Assembly (NCBI RefSeq): GCF_037154015.1
Contig: NZ_JBANRL010000001.1
Span: 1,116,001 to 1,180,000, forward strand
Direction of reading: 5' to 3'
DNA length: 64,000 nucleotides
DNA from: Altererythrobacter aquiaggeris
Lineage (GTDB): Bacteria; Pseudomonadota; Alphaproteobacteria; Sphingomonadales; Sphingomonadaceae
Numbering within the stretch: position 1 is the stretch's first letter; every line of letters starts with the position of its first letter. Position numbers and translations under genes: made by a program. Under the pieces are notes generated by a model. The model was not told the origin of the DNA. It saw nothing but the letters and a program-made list of their open reading frames with translations, and did no database searches. This document shows, piece after piece, positions 25,699 to 35,169 of the stretch.

Positions 25699-27009
25699 CT
25701 AACCGAAAACACGCTCGAAGATGGTATCGACCTGTTTGAAATGGTAATCCAGATTGAAGCTCTGCGCGAGCGTTTCGGGTGCGATATGTGCCGTAACAGC
25801 GCTATCATCGGACAGCAGTTCGAGCAGCGAGAGCGCGCCGTCCGATTCCCATACTTTCATGGCATTGCGCTGGACCAGTGCGTAGGCGTCTTCACGGCTG
25901 ATGCCCGCCTGCGTCAGCGCCAGCAAAACGCGCTGGGAATGGACAAGCCCGCCCATCCGGTCGAGATTTTTCTGCATCCGCTCCGGGTACACCAGCAATT
26001 TGTCCATGACCCCGGTCAACCGCGCGAGCGAGAAATCGAGCGTGATCGTGGCATCGGGGCCGATGAACCGTTCGACCGACGAATGCGAGATATCGCGTTC
26101 GTGCCACAGGGCGACGTTTTCCATTGCGGGAAGGGCATAGGAACGGATCATGCGCGCCTGGCCGGTGAGGTTTTCCGTCAGGATCGGGTTGCGTTTGTGC
26201 GGCATCGCGCTCGAGCCCTTCTGGCCCGGCGAAAAATATTCTTCCGCTTCGAGAACTTCGGTGCGCTGCAAGTGGCGGATTTCGACAGCCAGCCGTTCGA
26301 TCGAGCTGGCAATCACGGCGAGCGTTGCGAAAAACATCGCGTGGCGATCACGCGGGATGACCTGTGTGCTGACCGGCTCTATTTCCAGCCCGAGCTTTGC
26401 CGCGACATGCGCCTCGACAGCCGGATCGATATTGGCAAATGTTCCCACTGCGCCGCTGATTGCGCAGGTTGCAATCTCTGCGCGAGCGGCCACCATCCGG
26501 GCGCGGCACCGTTCAAATTCGGCATAAGCCTGGGCGAGCTTTAGCCCGAAAGTTGTCGGTTCGGCATGGATGCCGTGGCTGCGTCCGATTGTAGCGGTGT
26601 ATTTATGTTCGGCGGCGCGGCGTTCCAGTGCGGCGAGCAGCGCGTCAAGATCTTCAAGCAGGATGTCCGATGCCCGCGTCAGTTGCACCGCCAGCGTCGT
26701 ATCGAGCACGTCGGAGCTTGTCATGCCCTGATGCATAAAGCGCGCTTCATCGCCCACCTGATCGGAAACCCAGGTGAGGAATGCGATGACATCGTGTTTG
26801 GTTACAGCCTCGATCGCGTCAATCGCGGCGACATCGATCAGTGGGTCAGTTGCCCACCAGTCCCACAGCGCCTTCGCGGCGCTTTCGGGGACAACTCCCA
26901 ACTCTCCCAGTTTTTCGGTCGCGTGCGCCTCGATTTCAAACCAGATGCGGTACCGCGCTTCAGGCTCCCAGATGGCTGACATTGCGGGGCGAGAATAACG
27001 CGGGACCAT
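25699..27009 (-). CDS. purB: Adenylosuccinate lyase
   Basis: The 436-residue member of the fumarase/aspartase superfamily carries the signature SSAMPHKRNPI (about 265-275, with the flexible serine loop) and TIGRSHGIHAEPTTFG near 142, which includes catalytic His. It acts twice in purine synthesis, making AICAR and AMP with release of fumarate. The N-terminus MVPRYSRPAMSAIWEPEAR is typical of alphaproteobacterial PurB, confirming ATG 27009. It is 80 bp upstream of the lapA-domain gene on the same strand, with no clear terminator between them. Confidence 0.97.
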   Translation of the reverse strand: MVPRYSRPAMSAIWEPEARYRIWFEIEAHATEKLGELGVVPESAAKALWDWWATDPLIDVAAIDAIEAVTKHDVIAFLTWVSDQVGDEARFMHQGMTSSDVLDTTLAVQLTRASDILLEDLDALLAALERRAAEHKYTATIGRSHGIHAEPTTFGLKLAQAYAEFERCRARMVAARAEIATCAISGAVGTFANIDPAVEAHVAAKLGLEIEPVSTQVIPRDRHAMFFATLAVIASSIERLAVEIRHLQRTEVLEAEEYFSPGQKGSSAMPHKRNPILTENLTGQARMIRSYALPAMENVALWHERDISHSSVERFIGPDATITLDFSLARLTGVMDKLLVYPERMQKNLDRMGGLVHSQRVLLALTQAGISREDAYALVQRNAMKVWESDGALSLLELLSDDSAVTAHIAPETLAQSFNLDYHFKQVDTIFERVFG

Positions 27010-27159
27010 GTGCGACTCCAGTTGGACGAGTTGATGGCGCGGCTATGCGGGGGGCACCGGCTTTGCAAGGGTTAGTCGAAGGTTTCTTGCCGGTTGCTTC
27101 AAACCAAACCGTGTGGCGTAAGGCAGATAGGGCGCCTGAGGGCGAATTAGGGGATTGAA

Positions 27160-29949
27160 ATGGTTCGCATATTTCTTGGCGGTGTAGCCACCTGCGCGTT
27201 GCTGGCGACACCTGCATTTGCCGGAGATGTTGTGCTGTACGGGGCAGCCCCTGACTGGACCTCGCCGGTCGATTTCGATGCTGCACTGACCACCGATGAA
27301 ACCGTTGTCCTGGCCGACCGGCAGGTCAGGCTGGAAGACGGGGTGGTTCACATGTTCAGCGATATCGCACTGCGGATTGATAATCCCAATTCACTTACCC
27401 AATACGGCACGGTCAAGCTCAGCTGGTTGCCGGACAAGGGTGATCTTTATGTCCACCGGCTCGAAATCTACCGTGACGGCGCAATTATCGACGTCCTGGG
27501 CGGCGGGTCGAAGTTTGAAGTCATCCGCCGGGAGACATCGCTGGAAAATCGCACGCTGGACGGCGTTCTTACTGCAACCATGCCGATCCCCGGACTGCGC
27601 GTGGGGGATGTTCTGCGGCGGACCGAATCCAGCACCAAACGCGATCAGGCACTTGGCGGTGAAATGCAGTCAACCGGATTGATCTTTGTCGAACCCGTCA
27701 AGCTGGGTTTCGCGCGCGCAATTCTGCAATGGCCTGAAAATTCCGACATCGCCTATGCGTCGACCCGCGGTGTGCCGTTGCCTGAGCCTGTGATCAGGGA
27801 TGGCTATAAATTGCTGTCTCTGATGATGCCGATCGAAGAACTGGACGAAATGCCGAAGGACGCGCCGCTGAGGTATCAGCAAGCGCCAGTGCTTCAGGCT
27901 TCGAGCTATTCCTCGTGGGAGCACGTTTCGCGCAATATGGCGCCGCATTTCGAAACCGAAGGCAAAATCAGACCGGGCGGTCCTGTGGCTGCGGTAATTG
28001 CGCGGATCATGGCCGAAAGCAGCGATCCCAAAGTGCGGATGGCAACGGCGTTACAGCGGGTGCAGGACCGCATCAGCTATCTCGCAAATGGTCTGAATGG
28101 CGGCAACTACCTGCCGCAAGATCCCGAAACGACGTGGGAAGTGCGCTACGGCGATTGCAAGGCCAAATCACTGATTCTGCTGGCGATGCTGCGCGAAATG
28201 GACATCGAATCGTCGGCTGTGCTAGTTCATAGCAAGCTGGGCGACAGTGTGCAGACATTGCTGCCCATGCCGGCCGCGTTTGACCATATGATCGTGCGCG
28301 CGACTCTGAACGGCGAAGATTACTGGCTGGACGGAACGGGAGGGGGCACCCGGCTGGATACTATCGGAGAAGTGCCCGGTTTTCATACCGCCTTGCCGAT
28401 CACCAAGGAGGGCGCAGGCCTGGTGGCGTTGAAACAGCGCTGGCAGAATGTCCCCGACCGCATCGTCAGAGTGACATACGATCAATCGGCAGGGGTCGAT
28501 TTTCCCGTCCTTTATCAGGCTGAAATCGAATTAACCGGCTCGATGGCATCGCAGATCCAGCCGCAGACAAAACAGACCGACCCGCAAAAGGTCCGCGAGT
28601 TTGCGGCCAATTACGTCAAGAACATCGTCGGCGAGGGCGTAGTGATCGACGCTGCAGTGACATATGACGATGTGAGCGGAGTCGGTCTGATCAAGACGCG
28701 CGGCCTGTTGGGGGCGGAATGGTCCTTCGAACGGGGGCGCGGAACGCTTCAACTGACCACTCCGAGCTCGGGTTTTGAATTTGCCCCGGACCGGGCGCGC
28801 AAGGAATGGCGCGACATTCCGTACCGCGTCAGCGGACCGGTCAGATACCGCGAAGAGTTAAGCGTAAAATTGCCTGATGGCGGCGCAGGTATTTCGATGC
28901 AGGGCCGGGGCAAAGTCGACGAGATGGTCGCAGGTCACTGGATCAGGCGAAACGCAAACTTACAGAACGGAATGCTGGCTTACACCGATGATGTGGCCTG
29001 GGTACCTGACGAGATCGCCCCTGCCGCCCTGTCGAGGGAAACCGCTGCTGCCGCCAGGCTTCGTAGCGGCGATGTGGAACTGCGCGCAGACCAGAGTGTG
29101 ACGCGCTATTGGGAAATCGACAAGGACGCAGCGCGGAAACGCTCGGCAGCACTGATCAAGGCCTATGACGAGATTATCGCGATCGAACCGGATGATGCGT
29201 GGCGCCACAGCCTGCGGGCCGGGCTGCGCACGATGCATTCCGATTATGAAGGGCAGGTGGCCGATTATTCAAAAGCAATCGAACTGGAACCAAGTGCGGA
29301 TTTGTACATCAGCCGTGCCGGAGTGCTGGCCCAGCTTGGCCGTTACCGCGAGGCCGAGGTTGACGCGGTAATTGCATACGAGCTCGAGCCCAGCACGGAC
29401 AACGCGATTTTCCGGTCACAGATGCATGTCTGGAATGGAGAATTTTCCGATTCGCTGGAGCTTCTTGAAAGCATCGATGTGTCGGGCGACGAACGTCAGG
29501 CGATCCTGATCGAGATGGCTGATGTCGAGGGCGAATCAGGCAACAGGGAAAAGGGCTGGGCGCTGCTGGAGAATGCCCTTTCCGAACGGCCGGGAGACGG
29601 TCAGCTGCTCAATTCCCGGTGCTGGTTCGCGGCATTGAATTCATTTCGTGTCGATCAAACAGAAACAATCTGCACCGAGGCCGTGCAAGCCAATGATTAT
29701 TCGGCATCGGCGCTGGATAGCAGGGCGTTGCTGCATTACCGGGCGGGCCGGAAAGACAAGGCGCTGGCCGATTATGAAGCAGCCTTGAAAAGCGAACCCG
29801 AACTGGGAAGCAGTCGCTATATGCGCGGTGTCATTCGGCGGGAACAGGGCGATGCCGGTGGCCGCGAGGATCTGATATTTGCCGGACGGGTCGCGCCGAC
29901 AATTGCGGCCTATTACAAGCGCTACGGCATTCGGCCCCCAAGTAAGTGA
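27160..29949 (+). CDS. DUF3857/transglutaminase-like protein with TPR repeats, exported
   Basis: The 929-residue protein has a signal peptide (cleavage near ATPAFA-GD, residue 21). A DUF3857 domain follows (about 50-220). A transglutaminase-like core comes next, with an intact triad Cys333 (YGDCKAKS), His376 (FDHMIV) and Asp391 (WLDGT). A beta-rich region follows, then tetratricopeptide repeats from about residue 680 to 910. The combination is known in Bacteroidetes and sphingomonads, but no substrate is established. A periplasmic protease- or amidase-like role on cell-wall or protein amides is only an inference. It is divergent from purB with 150 bp between starts, and convergent with radC. 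Confidence 0.9.
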   Translation: MVRIFLGGVATCALLATPAFAGDVVLYGAAPDWTSPVDFDAALTTDETVVLADRQVRLEDGVVHMFSDIALRIDNPNSLTQYGTVKLSWLPDKGDLYVHRLEIYRDGAIIDVLGGGSKFEVIRRETSLENRTLDGVLTATMPIPGLRVGDVLRRTESSTKRDQALGGEMQSTGLIFVEPVKLGFARAILQWPENSDIAYASTRGVPLPEPVIRDGYKLLSLMMPIEELDEMPKDAPLRYQQAPVLQASSYSSWEHVSRNMAPHFETEGKIRPGGPVAAVIARIMAESSDPKVRMATALQRVQDRISYLANGLNGGNYLPQDPETTWEVRYGDCKAKSLILLAMLREMDIESSAVLVHSKLGDSVQTLLPMPAAFDHMIVRATLNGEDYWLDGTGGGTRLDTIGEVPGFHTALPITKEGAGLVALKQRWQNVPDRIVRVTYDQSAGVDFPVLYQAEIELTGSMASQIQPQTKQTDPQKVREFAANYVKNIVGEGVVIDAAVTYDDVSGVGLIKTRGLLGAEWSFERGRGTLQLTTPSSGFEFAPDRARKEWRDIPYRVSGPVRYREELSVKLPDGGAGISMQGRGKVDEMVAGHWIRRNANLQNGMLAYTDDVAWVPDEIAPAALSRETAAAARLRSGDVELRADQSVTRYWEIDKDAARKRSAALIKAYDEIIAIEPDDAWRHSLRAGLRTMHSDYEGQVADYSKAIELEPSADLYISRAGVLAQLGRYREAEVDAVIAYELEPSTDNAIFRSQMHVWNGEFSDSLELLESIDVSGDERQAILIEMADVEGESGNREKGWALLENALSERPGDGQLLNSRCWFAALNSFRVDQTETICTEAVQANDYSASALDSRALLHYRAGRKDKALADYEAALKSEPELGSSRYMRGVIRREQGDAGGREDLIFAGRVAPTIAAYYKRYGIRPPSK

Positions 29950-29957
29950 CCAGCGCC

Positions 29958-29983
29958 TAGATCAGGCCCTTAGATCAGACCCT
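29958..29983. repeat. 13-bp tandem duplication across the radC stop codon
   Basis: TAGATCAGGCCCT (29958-29970) and TAGATCAGACCCT (29971-29983) are adjacent copies with one mismatch. On the minus strand the second-read copy repeats the last codons of radC (GLI-stop), so a short duplication has left a ghost of the gene end in the 20-bp gap before the convergent gene. Confidence 0.75.
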
Positions 29984-30695
29984 TTGCCTTGAGCGAGACG
30001 TGACCATCACGGCCGATAATGACATGGTCGTGCACCATGATGCCAAGCAGTCTGCCCGCTTCCGAGATCCGGTTGGTAATCTGGATATCGGCGCGGCTGG
30101 GTTCGGGTGAGCCCGACGGATGGTTATGCGCCAGAATAATCGCGGTTGCACCTAGATCCAGCGCCCTGCGGATCACTTCGCGCGGGTGGATCGAAGCCTC
30201 GTCAATCGATCCGTCGGCCAGGTGATCATCCTGGATCAGGCGGTTCTTGCTATTGAGGTAAAGGATTCGCACACGCTCGACAGTCAGATGCGCCATATCG
30301 ATATGGAGATAATCCAGTAGCGCCTGCCAGCTGCCCAGAACGGGTTTTTTATCAATTTCCGTCCGCGCCAATCTGCGAGCCGCAAGCGCAACAACCTTTA
30401 ACGCGGCAGCACTGGTTTCGCCCATCCCCGGATGCTGTGCAAGAGCCGCCGAATCGGCATTGATCACGCCGGCAAATGATCCGTATTTACGCAGCAGGTC
30501 CTTGGCGAGCGGTTTGGTGTCGCGCCGCGGAATTGCCAGCGCCAGCAGATATTCGACAATTTCATGATCGCCGAGCGCGTCGGCGCCGCCGTCAAACAGC
30601 CGTTTACGCAATCTCGCGCGGTGCCCCTTGCTATCCGCTGCGTTTGGTCGGTGTCCGGGTTCTGCTTCAGCTTGCGGCAACCTTATTCCCTGCAC
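29970..30695 (-). CDS. radC: RadC family protein (JAMM/MPN domain)
   Basis: The 241-residue protein has an N-terminal helix-hairpin-helix-like region (GHRARLRKRLFDGGADALGDHEIVE from about residue 19). A C-terminal MPN/JAMM domain carries the metal-binding motif HNHPSGSPEPSRAD. Historically called a DNA repair protein, its biochemical role remains unproven. The start is set at GTG 30695 (VQGIRLPQ) because the frame upstream of it is antisense to ydbH and reads as non-RadC sequence. This gives the family's usual length. The promoter must lie in or near the 5' part of the divergent ydbH gene. Confidence 0.9.
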   Translation of the reverse strand: MQGIRLPQAEAEPGHRPNAADSKGHRARLRKRLFDGGADALGDHEIVEYLLALAIPRRDTKPLAKDLLRKYGSFAGVINADSAALAQHPGMGETSAAALKVVALAARRLARTEIDKKPVLGSWQALLDYLHIDMAHLTVERVRILYLNSKNRLIQDDHLADGSIDEASIHPREVIRRALDLGATAIILAHNHPSGSPEPSRADIQITNRISEAGRLLGIMVHDHVIIGRDGHVSLKAKGLI

Positions 30696-30750
30696 ATCGT
30701 TGTAATTGCCTGCATTGCCTTTCAAACTGCAGACGCGCAAGGGTGGGAAA

Positions 30751-33700
30751 ATGACGGGCCAGCAAGAACAGTCCGATGCGGCGGCATCCGAAGACATCCA
30801 GCGCCGCCCCGGATTGAAGATGTGGCGCGTACGGATTTCGCTGGCACTGGCCTTAATCCTGATTGTGCTTGGCGCTATCGCCTGGTCCCAGCGTGAAGAC
30901 ATTGCCGGCGATATTATCGCCGACGAGCTTGCAAAGCTGGGCATCCCTGCAACCTACGATGTGGCCCGCATCGGCGGACGGCGCCAGATTCTCACCAACG
31001 TGGTGATCGGCGATCCGCAAAATCCTGACCTCACGATCGAGCGTGCCGAAGTGGCGATCGACTGGGGGATGTTTTCACCGCAGATTACGCGCGTCACGCT
31101 GACCAGACCAAGGCTTTACGGCGCCTATCGTAACGGCAGGCTGAGCTTTGGTGCGTTGGACCCGCTCCTGTTCGACGACCAAAGCGACAAGGCAGCCGGA
31201 CTGCCCGACCTTGAAATGGCAATAATCGATGGGCGGGCGCGGCTGCTGACTGATTTTGGTGCTGTCGGGATCAAGGCCGAAGGCGCGGGGAACCTGGCTA
31301 ACAGTTTCAGCGGCATTATTGCCGCCAATGCGCCGCAGCTTGAGGTTGCCGATTGCCGCGCAAGCGGGACCACGCTGTTTGGCAAGCTGACGACAACGAC
31401 CGGCAAGGTCGGGTTTGACGGGCCTGTCAGACTCGCCGCGCTCGCATGCCGGTCTGCTGCTGTCACAGCGAACAATTTCGCGGCTGCAGTCAAGGGATCG
31501 TTCGCTCAGGATTTTTCCAGTTTCGATGGTGATCTGGGGCTTGAAGGTGAAAGGTTGGCGGTTTCCGGAACATCGCTTGGCGGCATTGGCGGAAACGGCA
31601 GTGTGAAATTGGGCGGCTCCGATTTCTCGGCAGTCTATAAAATATCCGCGCAAGAAGCTGCCTCAGCCGGCGCCACTGCCGCGCTGGTCAAACTCGACGG
31701 AGATCTCCGCGCGCAGGACAATTTCAGCTCGTGGGAGGCCCGCTCGGGGATAACCGGCGAAAGATTGCGGCCGGGCAAAGGCTTTTACGCTGCGGTGAAT
31801 AATCGTGTGGAGGGTTTTGACGGCACCTTGCTGGCACCCATTCTGGCGAAAGCACGCACAGCGCTGGAACGTGAGGGGCGGGCAAGTGAATTCGGTGCGG
31901 AGGTAATTATCCGTGGAACCGGCAACGGTTTGACCGCGGCTATTCCGCAGGCAATCATTCGCGGCACAAGCGGGAGGCGCGTTCTGTCGGTTTCGCGTTT
32001 CCGGATTGCGAATACCGGTTCCGGCAGCCCGCGCATCTCGGGCAATTTCAGCACCAGTGGGGAAAACCTTCCGCAAATTTCGGGGCGGATGGAACGGCAA
32101 CCGTCTGGCAGCACGATTTTCCAGCTCAATATGGCGCAATACAGCGCGGGCAGCTCGTCGATTGCGCTACCCGAACTGCGTATTTCGCAAGCAGCCAACG
32201 GTTCGCTTGCCTTTGTCGGCAAAGCTTTGGCGAGCGGTCCATTGCCCGGCGGCGGCACGCGTAATCTGATGCTGCCTGTGAACGGAAGCTATTCGTCATC
32301 GGGCAGATTGGCGCTGTGGAACAGATGCACCACCATTGCCTTCGATCAACTGACCTACGCAAATCTCACACTGGAGCGGAAAGGTCTGACATTATGTCCG
32401 CGGCCTGGCGGTTCGATTCTGGCGCTGGATAACGGAAGGCTCAAAATTGCGGCAGGCGTCCCCTCGCTCAATGTTGCGGGACGGCTGGGGAATACACCGA
32501 TCCGGCTGGTCAGCGGCCCGGTCGGCTTTGCATATCCCGGTATTCTCAAAGCGAAAAATGTCGATATTGCGCTGGGTCCGGCGGACACGGCGACCCGCTT
32601 TCGCCTGACCGATCTGGATGCGAAACTGGGCGGCGACCGGATTGCGGGGACATTTGCCGGGACCGATGTGTTCCTCGCTGCTGTCCCGCTCGATATCTTC
32701 GGCGCAGCTGGCAACTGGAGCTATTCGGGCGGAAAACTGGGCCTGACCGGAGGAAGTTTCCGTCTGGAAGACCGTGAACGGTCTGACCGCTTCCAGCCGC
32801 TTGTTGCGCGCGATGCGGTGCTCGGACTGGAAAACAATCTGATTACCGCCTTCGCCGTGTTGCGGCATCCAGGCAGCGACCGCGTGGTTACAGAGGTTGA
32901 TATCCGTCACAATCTGACAACGAGCAGCGGCTATGCCGATCTCACCGTACCCGGTCTGGTCTTTGACCAATCGTTGCAAGCGGATCAATTGTCCAGACTT
33001 GCACTGGGTGTTGTCGCTAACACGTTTGGCACTGTCACGGGCACCGGGCGGATCGACTGGAATTCCACCGCTGTCACCAGTACGGGGCAGTTCAGCAGCG
33101 AAAACCTTGATCTGGCGGCAGCATTCGGTCCGGTTAAGGGCGCATCGGGCACAGTTGTCTTTAGCGATTTGCTCGGCCTGACAACTGCGCCCGGGCAAAA
33201 GATCAAGGTCCGCTCGATCAATCCCGGTATCGAGGTGTTCGACGGGGAAATCGGCTTTGCCTTGCGAAATGGCGAATTGCTGGCGGTTCAGGGTGGGAGC
33301 TGGCCGTTCATGGGCGGAACCATCACTCTGCAGCCGGTCGATATAAATATCGGCGTGACCGAAAGCCGGACGTATGTTCTGGTGATCGAAGGGTTGGAGG
33401 CCGGGCAGTTTGTCCAGCAAATGGAAATCGGCAATTTGGCGGCAACGGGTACGTTCGACGGCCGGCTGCCGTTGATATTCGATGAAAATGGCGGGCGGAT
33501 CGAGGGCGGGCAGCTGGCTTCGCGCGCGCCGGGAGGCAGTATCTCCTATGTCGGCGAGCTTACATACCGCGATCTGAACCCGATCGCCAATTTTGCCTTC
33601 GATGCGCTGCGTTCGCTGGATTATCAGGAAATGCGCGTCGCTATGGATGGCTCGCTCACGGGCGAGCTGGTTACGCGGGTCCGCTTTGACGGTGTAAAAC

Positions 33701-33987
33701 AAGGTGTTGGAGCCCGCCAGAACATCATCACCAGACGGCTGGCGAAATTGCCAATCCGTTTCAACATCAACATCCGCGCCCCGTTTTACAAACTGATAAC
33801 CTCGATCAAGGCGATGTATGACCCTGCCTTTGTCCGCGATCCGCGCGATCTGGGCCTGGTAAACCGCGACGGAACCGTGCTGAAACGGGCAGTTTCTGGT
33901 GAGGATGTCGAACCCGAACTTGGCCCCCTGGATATAATTCCCGACGAAATTCCTATTCAGACCACAGAAAGCGAGAATCAGCCATGA
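30751..33987 (+). CDS. ydbH: YdbH-like AsmA-superfamily intermembrane lipid-transport protein
   Basis: This very large protein of 1078 residues has one N-terminal transmembrane helix (about 28-47, LALALILIVLGAIAW). A long beta-rich periplasmic body follows, typical of the AsmA/TamB/YdbH bridge proteins. The C-terminal part (LPLIFDENGGRIEGGQL, SLTGELVTRVRFDG) matches the YdbH C-terminal domain. YdbH, with TamB and YhdP, carries phospholipids to the outer membrane in E. coli. Identification is strengthened by the next two genes, ynbE and ydbL, which are its partners there. ATG 30751 follows a GGGTGGG ribosome-binding region. The stop overlaps ynbE by four bases. Confidence 0.88.
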   Translation: MTGQQEQSDAAASEDIQRRPGLKMWRVRISLALALILIVLGAIAWSQREDIAGDIIADELAKLGIPATYDVARIGGRRQILTNVVIGDPQNPDLTIERAEVAIDWGMFSPQITRVTLTRPRLYGAYRNGRLSFGALDPLLFDDQSDKAAGLPDLEMAIIDGRARLLTDFGAVGIKAEGAGNLANSFSGIIAANAPQLEVADCRASGTTLFGKLTTTTGKVGFDGPVRLAALACRSAAVTANNFAAAVKGSFAQDFSSFDGDLGLEGERLAVSGTSLGGIGGNGSVKLGGSDFSAVYKISAQEAASAGATAALVKLDGDLRAQDNFSSWEARSGITGERLRPGKGFYAAVNNRVEGFDGTLLAPILAKARTALEREGRASEFGAEVIIRGTGNGLTAAIPQAIIRGTSGRRVLSVSRFRIANTGSGSPRISGNFSTSGENLPQISGRMERQPSGSTIFQLNMAQYSAGSSSIALPELRISQAANGSLAFVGKALASGPLPGGGTRNLMLPVNGSYSSSGRLALWNRCTTIAFDQLTYANLTLERKGLTLCPRPGGSILALDNGRLKIAAGVPSLNVAGRLGNTPIRLVSGPVGFAYPGILKAKNVDIALGPADTATRFRLTDLDAKLGGDRIAGTFAGTDVFLAAVPLDIFGAAGNWSYSGGKLGLTGGSFRLEDRERSDRFQPLVARDAVLGLENNLITAFAVLRHPGSDRVVTEVDIRHNLTTSSGYADLTVPGLVFDQSLQADQLSRLALGVVANTFGTVTGTGRIDWNSTAVTSTGQFSSENLDLAAAFGPVKGASGTVVFSDLLGLTTAPGQKIKVRSINPGIEVFDGEIGFALRNGELLAVQGGSWPFMGGTITLQPVDINIGVTESRTYVLVIEGLEAGQFVQQMEIGNLAATGTFDGRLPLIFDENGGRIEGGQLASRAPGGSISYVGELTYRDLNPIANFAFDALRSLDYQEMRVAMDGSLTGELVTRVRFDGVKQGVGARQNIITRRLAKLPIRFNINIRAPFYKLITSIKAMYDPAFVRDPRDLGLVNRDGTVLKRAVSGEDVEPELGPLDIIPDEIPIQTTESENQP

Positions 33988-34238
33988 TCCGTGAGAAATT
34001 GACCTCGGCCTATGTGGCTGCAACAAGTCCGCTGATGGATTTGGGGCAATCAAGGAAAGTCACGGGGGCCGCGCTGGCCTTGATTTGCGGGGCGGGCACG
34101 CTGGGCGGGTGCATCACAGTCAATGCACCGGAAGACGCCATCGTGATCGAACTGAATATCAATATCCGGCAAGAGGTTATTTACCGGCTCGCGGAAGATG
34201 CGGGCAATACGATTGATGAAAATGCCGACATCTTCTGA
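33984..34238 (+). CDS. ynbE: YnbE-like outer-membrane lipoprotein
   Basis: The 84-residue lipoprotein has lipobox LGGC (Cys43) after the hydrophobic stretch AALALICGAGT. The mature part, with VNAPEDAIVIELNINIRQEV, closely follows YnbE. In E. coli YnbE sits in the outer membrane and stacks onto the end of the YdbH groove. The 25 residues before the signal segment are unusual. An internal ATG at 34035 would give the family's usual length near 67. The upstream ATG is kept because it overlaps the ydbH stop by four bases. Confidence 0.88.
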   Translation: MIREKLTSAYVAATSPLMDLGQSRKVTGAALALICGAGTLGGCITVNAPEDAIVIELNINIRQEVIYRLAEDAGNTIDENADIF

Positions 34239-34265
34239 TACGGCGTTTTTTAGAGGGTCAGGATT

Positions 34266-34661
34266 ATGACGCAGAAATTTATTCGCAATGCCGCAATTGC
34301 CATCGGCACAGCCGCTCTGGCGGTGGGCGGATTTGCCAGCGCCGCTTACGCGCAGCGCGATCCTGCTTACGAAGCGGCGCGCGCTGACGGACGGGTCGGG
34401 GAAAAGATGGACGGCTATCTTGGCATAGTCGGGGCGGGGGATGCTGCGCTTCAACGGTTGGTAAACGACATCAATATCAAGCGCCGCGCGGTTTATGCCG
34501 AGCGTGCGAAGTCGGAAAATGCCACGCTTGAGGAATACGCCCTGACCGCCGGGTGCCTGGCAATAGCGCGCACTTCGCCCGGCGAGAAATACCAGGCGCC
34601 TAACGGTTCCTGGCAGACGCGCGGATCGACCCCGCCGCTGCGTGACAGCCGCTGCCCGTAA
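34266..34661 (+). CDS. ydbL: YdbL family periplasmic protein (DUF1318)
   Basis: The 131-residue protein has a signal peptide ending AAYA-QRDP near residue 29. The mature part (YEAARADGRVGEKMDGYLG and DINIKRRAVYAERAKSEN) is typical of YdbL/DUF1318, and a cysteine pair lies near the C-terminus. In E. coli YdbL is proposed to stop premature assembly of YnbE with YdbH. It is 27 bp after ynbE and closes the three-gene cluster. Part of the tail is Pro/Gly-rich and probably flexible. Confidence 0.88.
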   Translation: MTQKFIRNAAIAIGTAALAVGGFASAAYAQRDPAYEAARADGRVGEKMDGYLGIVGAGDAALQRLVNDINIKRRAVYAERAKSENATLEEYALTAGCLAIARTSPGEKYQAPNGSWQTRGSTPPLRDSRCP

Positions 34662-34702
34662 TCGCGGTTATAAATTTCATGACATAGAAGCGTCCGCTCC
34701 GG

Positions 34703-34731
34703 TTGACTTGGCGGATGTGCTTTTCTAAGGG
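34703..34731 (+). promoter_or_regulatory. Candidate promoter of the atp (F0) operon
   Basis: A good -35 hexamer, TTGACT (34703-34708), is followed after 17 bases by TAAGGG (34726-34731), a weak -10. It lies about 60 bases before atpI and after the ydbL stop. The -35 match is strong but the -10 is poor. Confidence 0.4.
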
Positions 34732-34793
34732 GGCGACGCCTTCGGCGGGCGGCTCCTTGCCCGTGCTATATTCCCCTTTTGGAGGATTAAAGC

Positions 34794-35120
34794 ATGAGTG
34801 ATGAAAAACCCGTCCGGGAACCCATCGGTGAAGATGCGCGAATCGATGCGCTCGAGCAGCGGCTGAAGGCCGCACGCGAGCGTGAAGATCACCGCAACAA
34901 GCCGCAAGTCCAGGGACACGATGCGAATTATCGCATGGGGTCCCGTGTCCTTGCGGATCTTCTCGGCGGAATTCTTGGCGGATTGGTAATTGGCTGGGTC
35001 ATCGACCATTTTGCCGGTACCGGTCCATGGGGTCTGCTGGTGATGTTGTTCCTCGGGATCATCGTCGCCTTCAGGAATGTTTTCAGGACCGCGAGCCGGA
35101 AGCCCGACAGCGACCAGTAG
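34794..35120 (+). CDS. atpI: ATP synthase accessory protein AtpI/AtpZ
   Basis: The 108-residue protein has a charged N-terminal half and two hydrophobic segments (about 55-75 and 81-98), with MGSRVLADLLGGILGGLVIGW before the first. This is the AtpI/AtpZ layout. AtpI assists c-ring assembly and may act as a Mg2+ or Ca2+ channel with AtpZ in some bacteria. It is the first gene of the F0 operon with a strong GGAGG ribosome-binding site nine bases before ATG 34794. It is followed 49 bp later by atpB. Confidence 0.9.
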   Translation: MSDEKPVREPIGEDARIDALEQRLKAAREREDHRNKPQVQGHDANYRMGSRVLADLLGGILGGLVIGWVIDHFAGTGPWGLLVMLFLGIIVAFRNVFRTASRKPDSDQ

Positions 35121-35169
35121 GTTGTTTCGGGATCAGGGTATTCGCTCGAAGCCAAGGATAAGTGACAGC

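Noticed and set aside
32392-34053. Open frame of 553 codons antisense to ydbH
   Set aside because: It lies wholly opposite a gene with clear domain structure, has no ribosome-binding site and reads as low-quality residue order. High G+C makes long antisense frames common.
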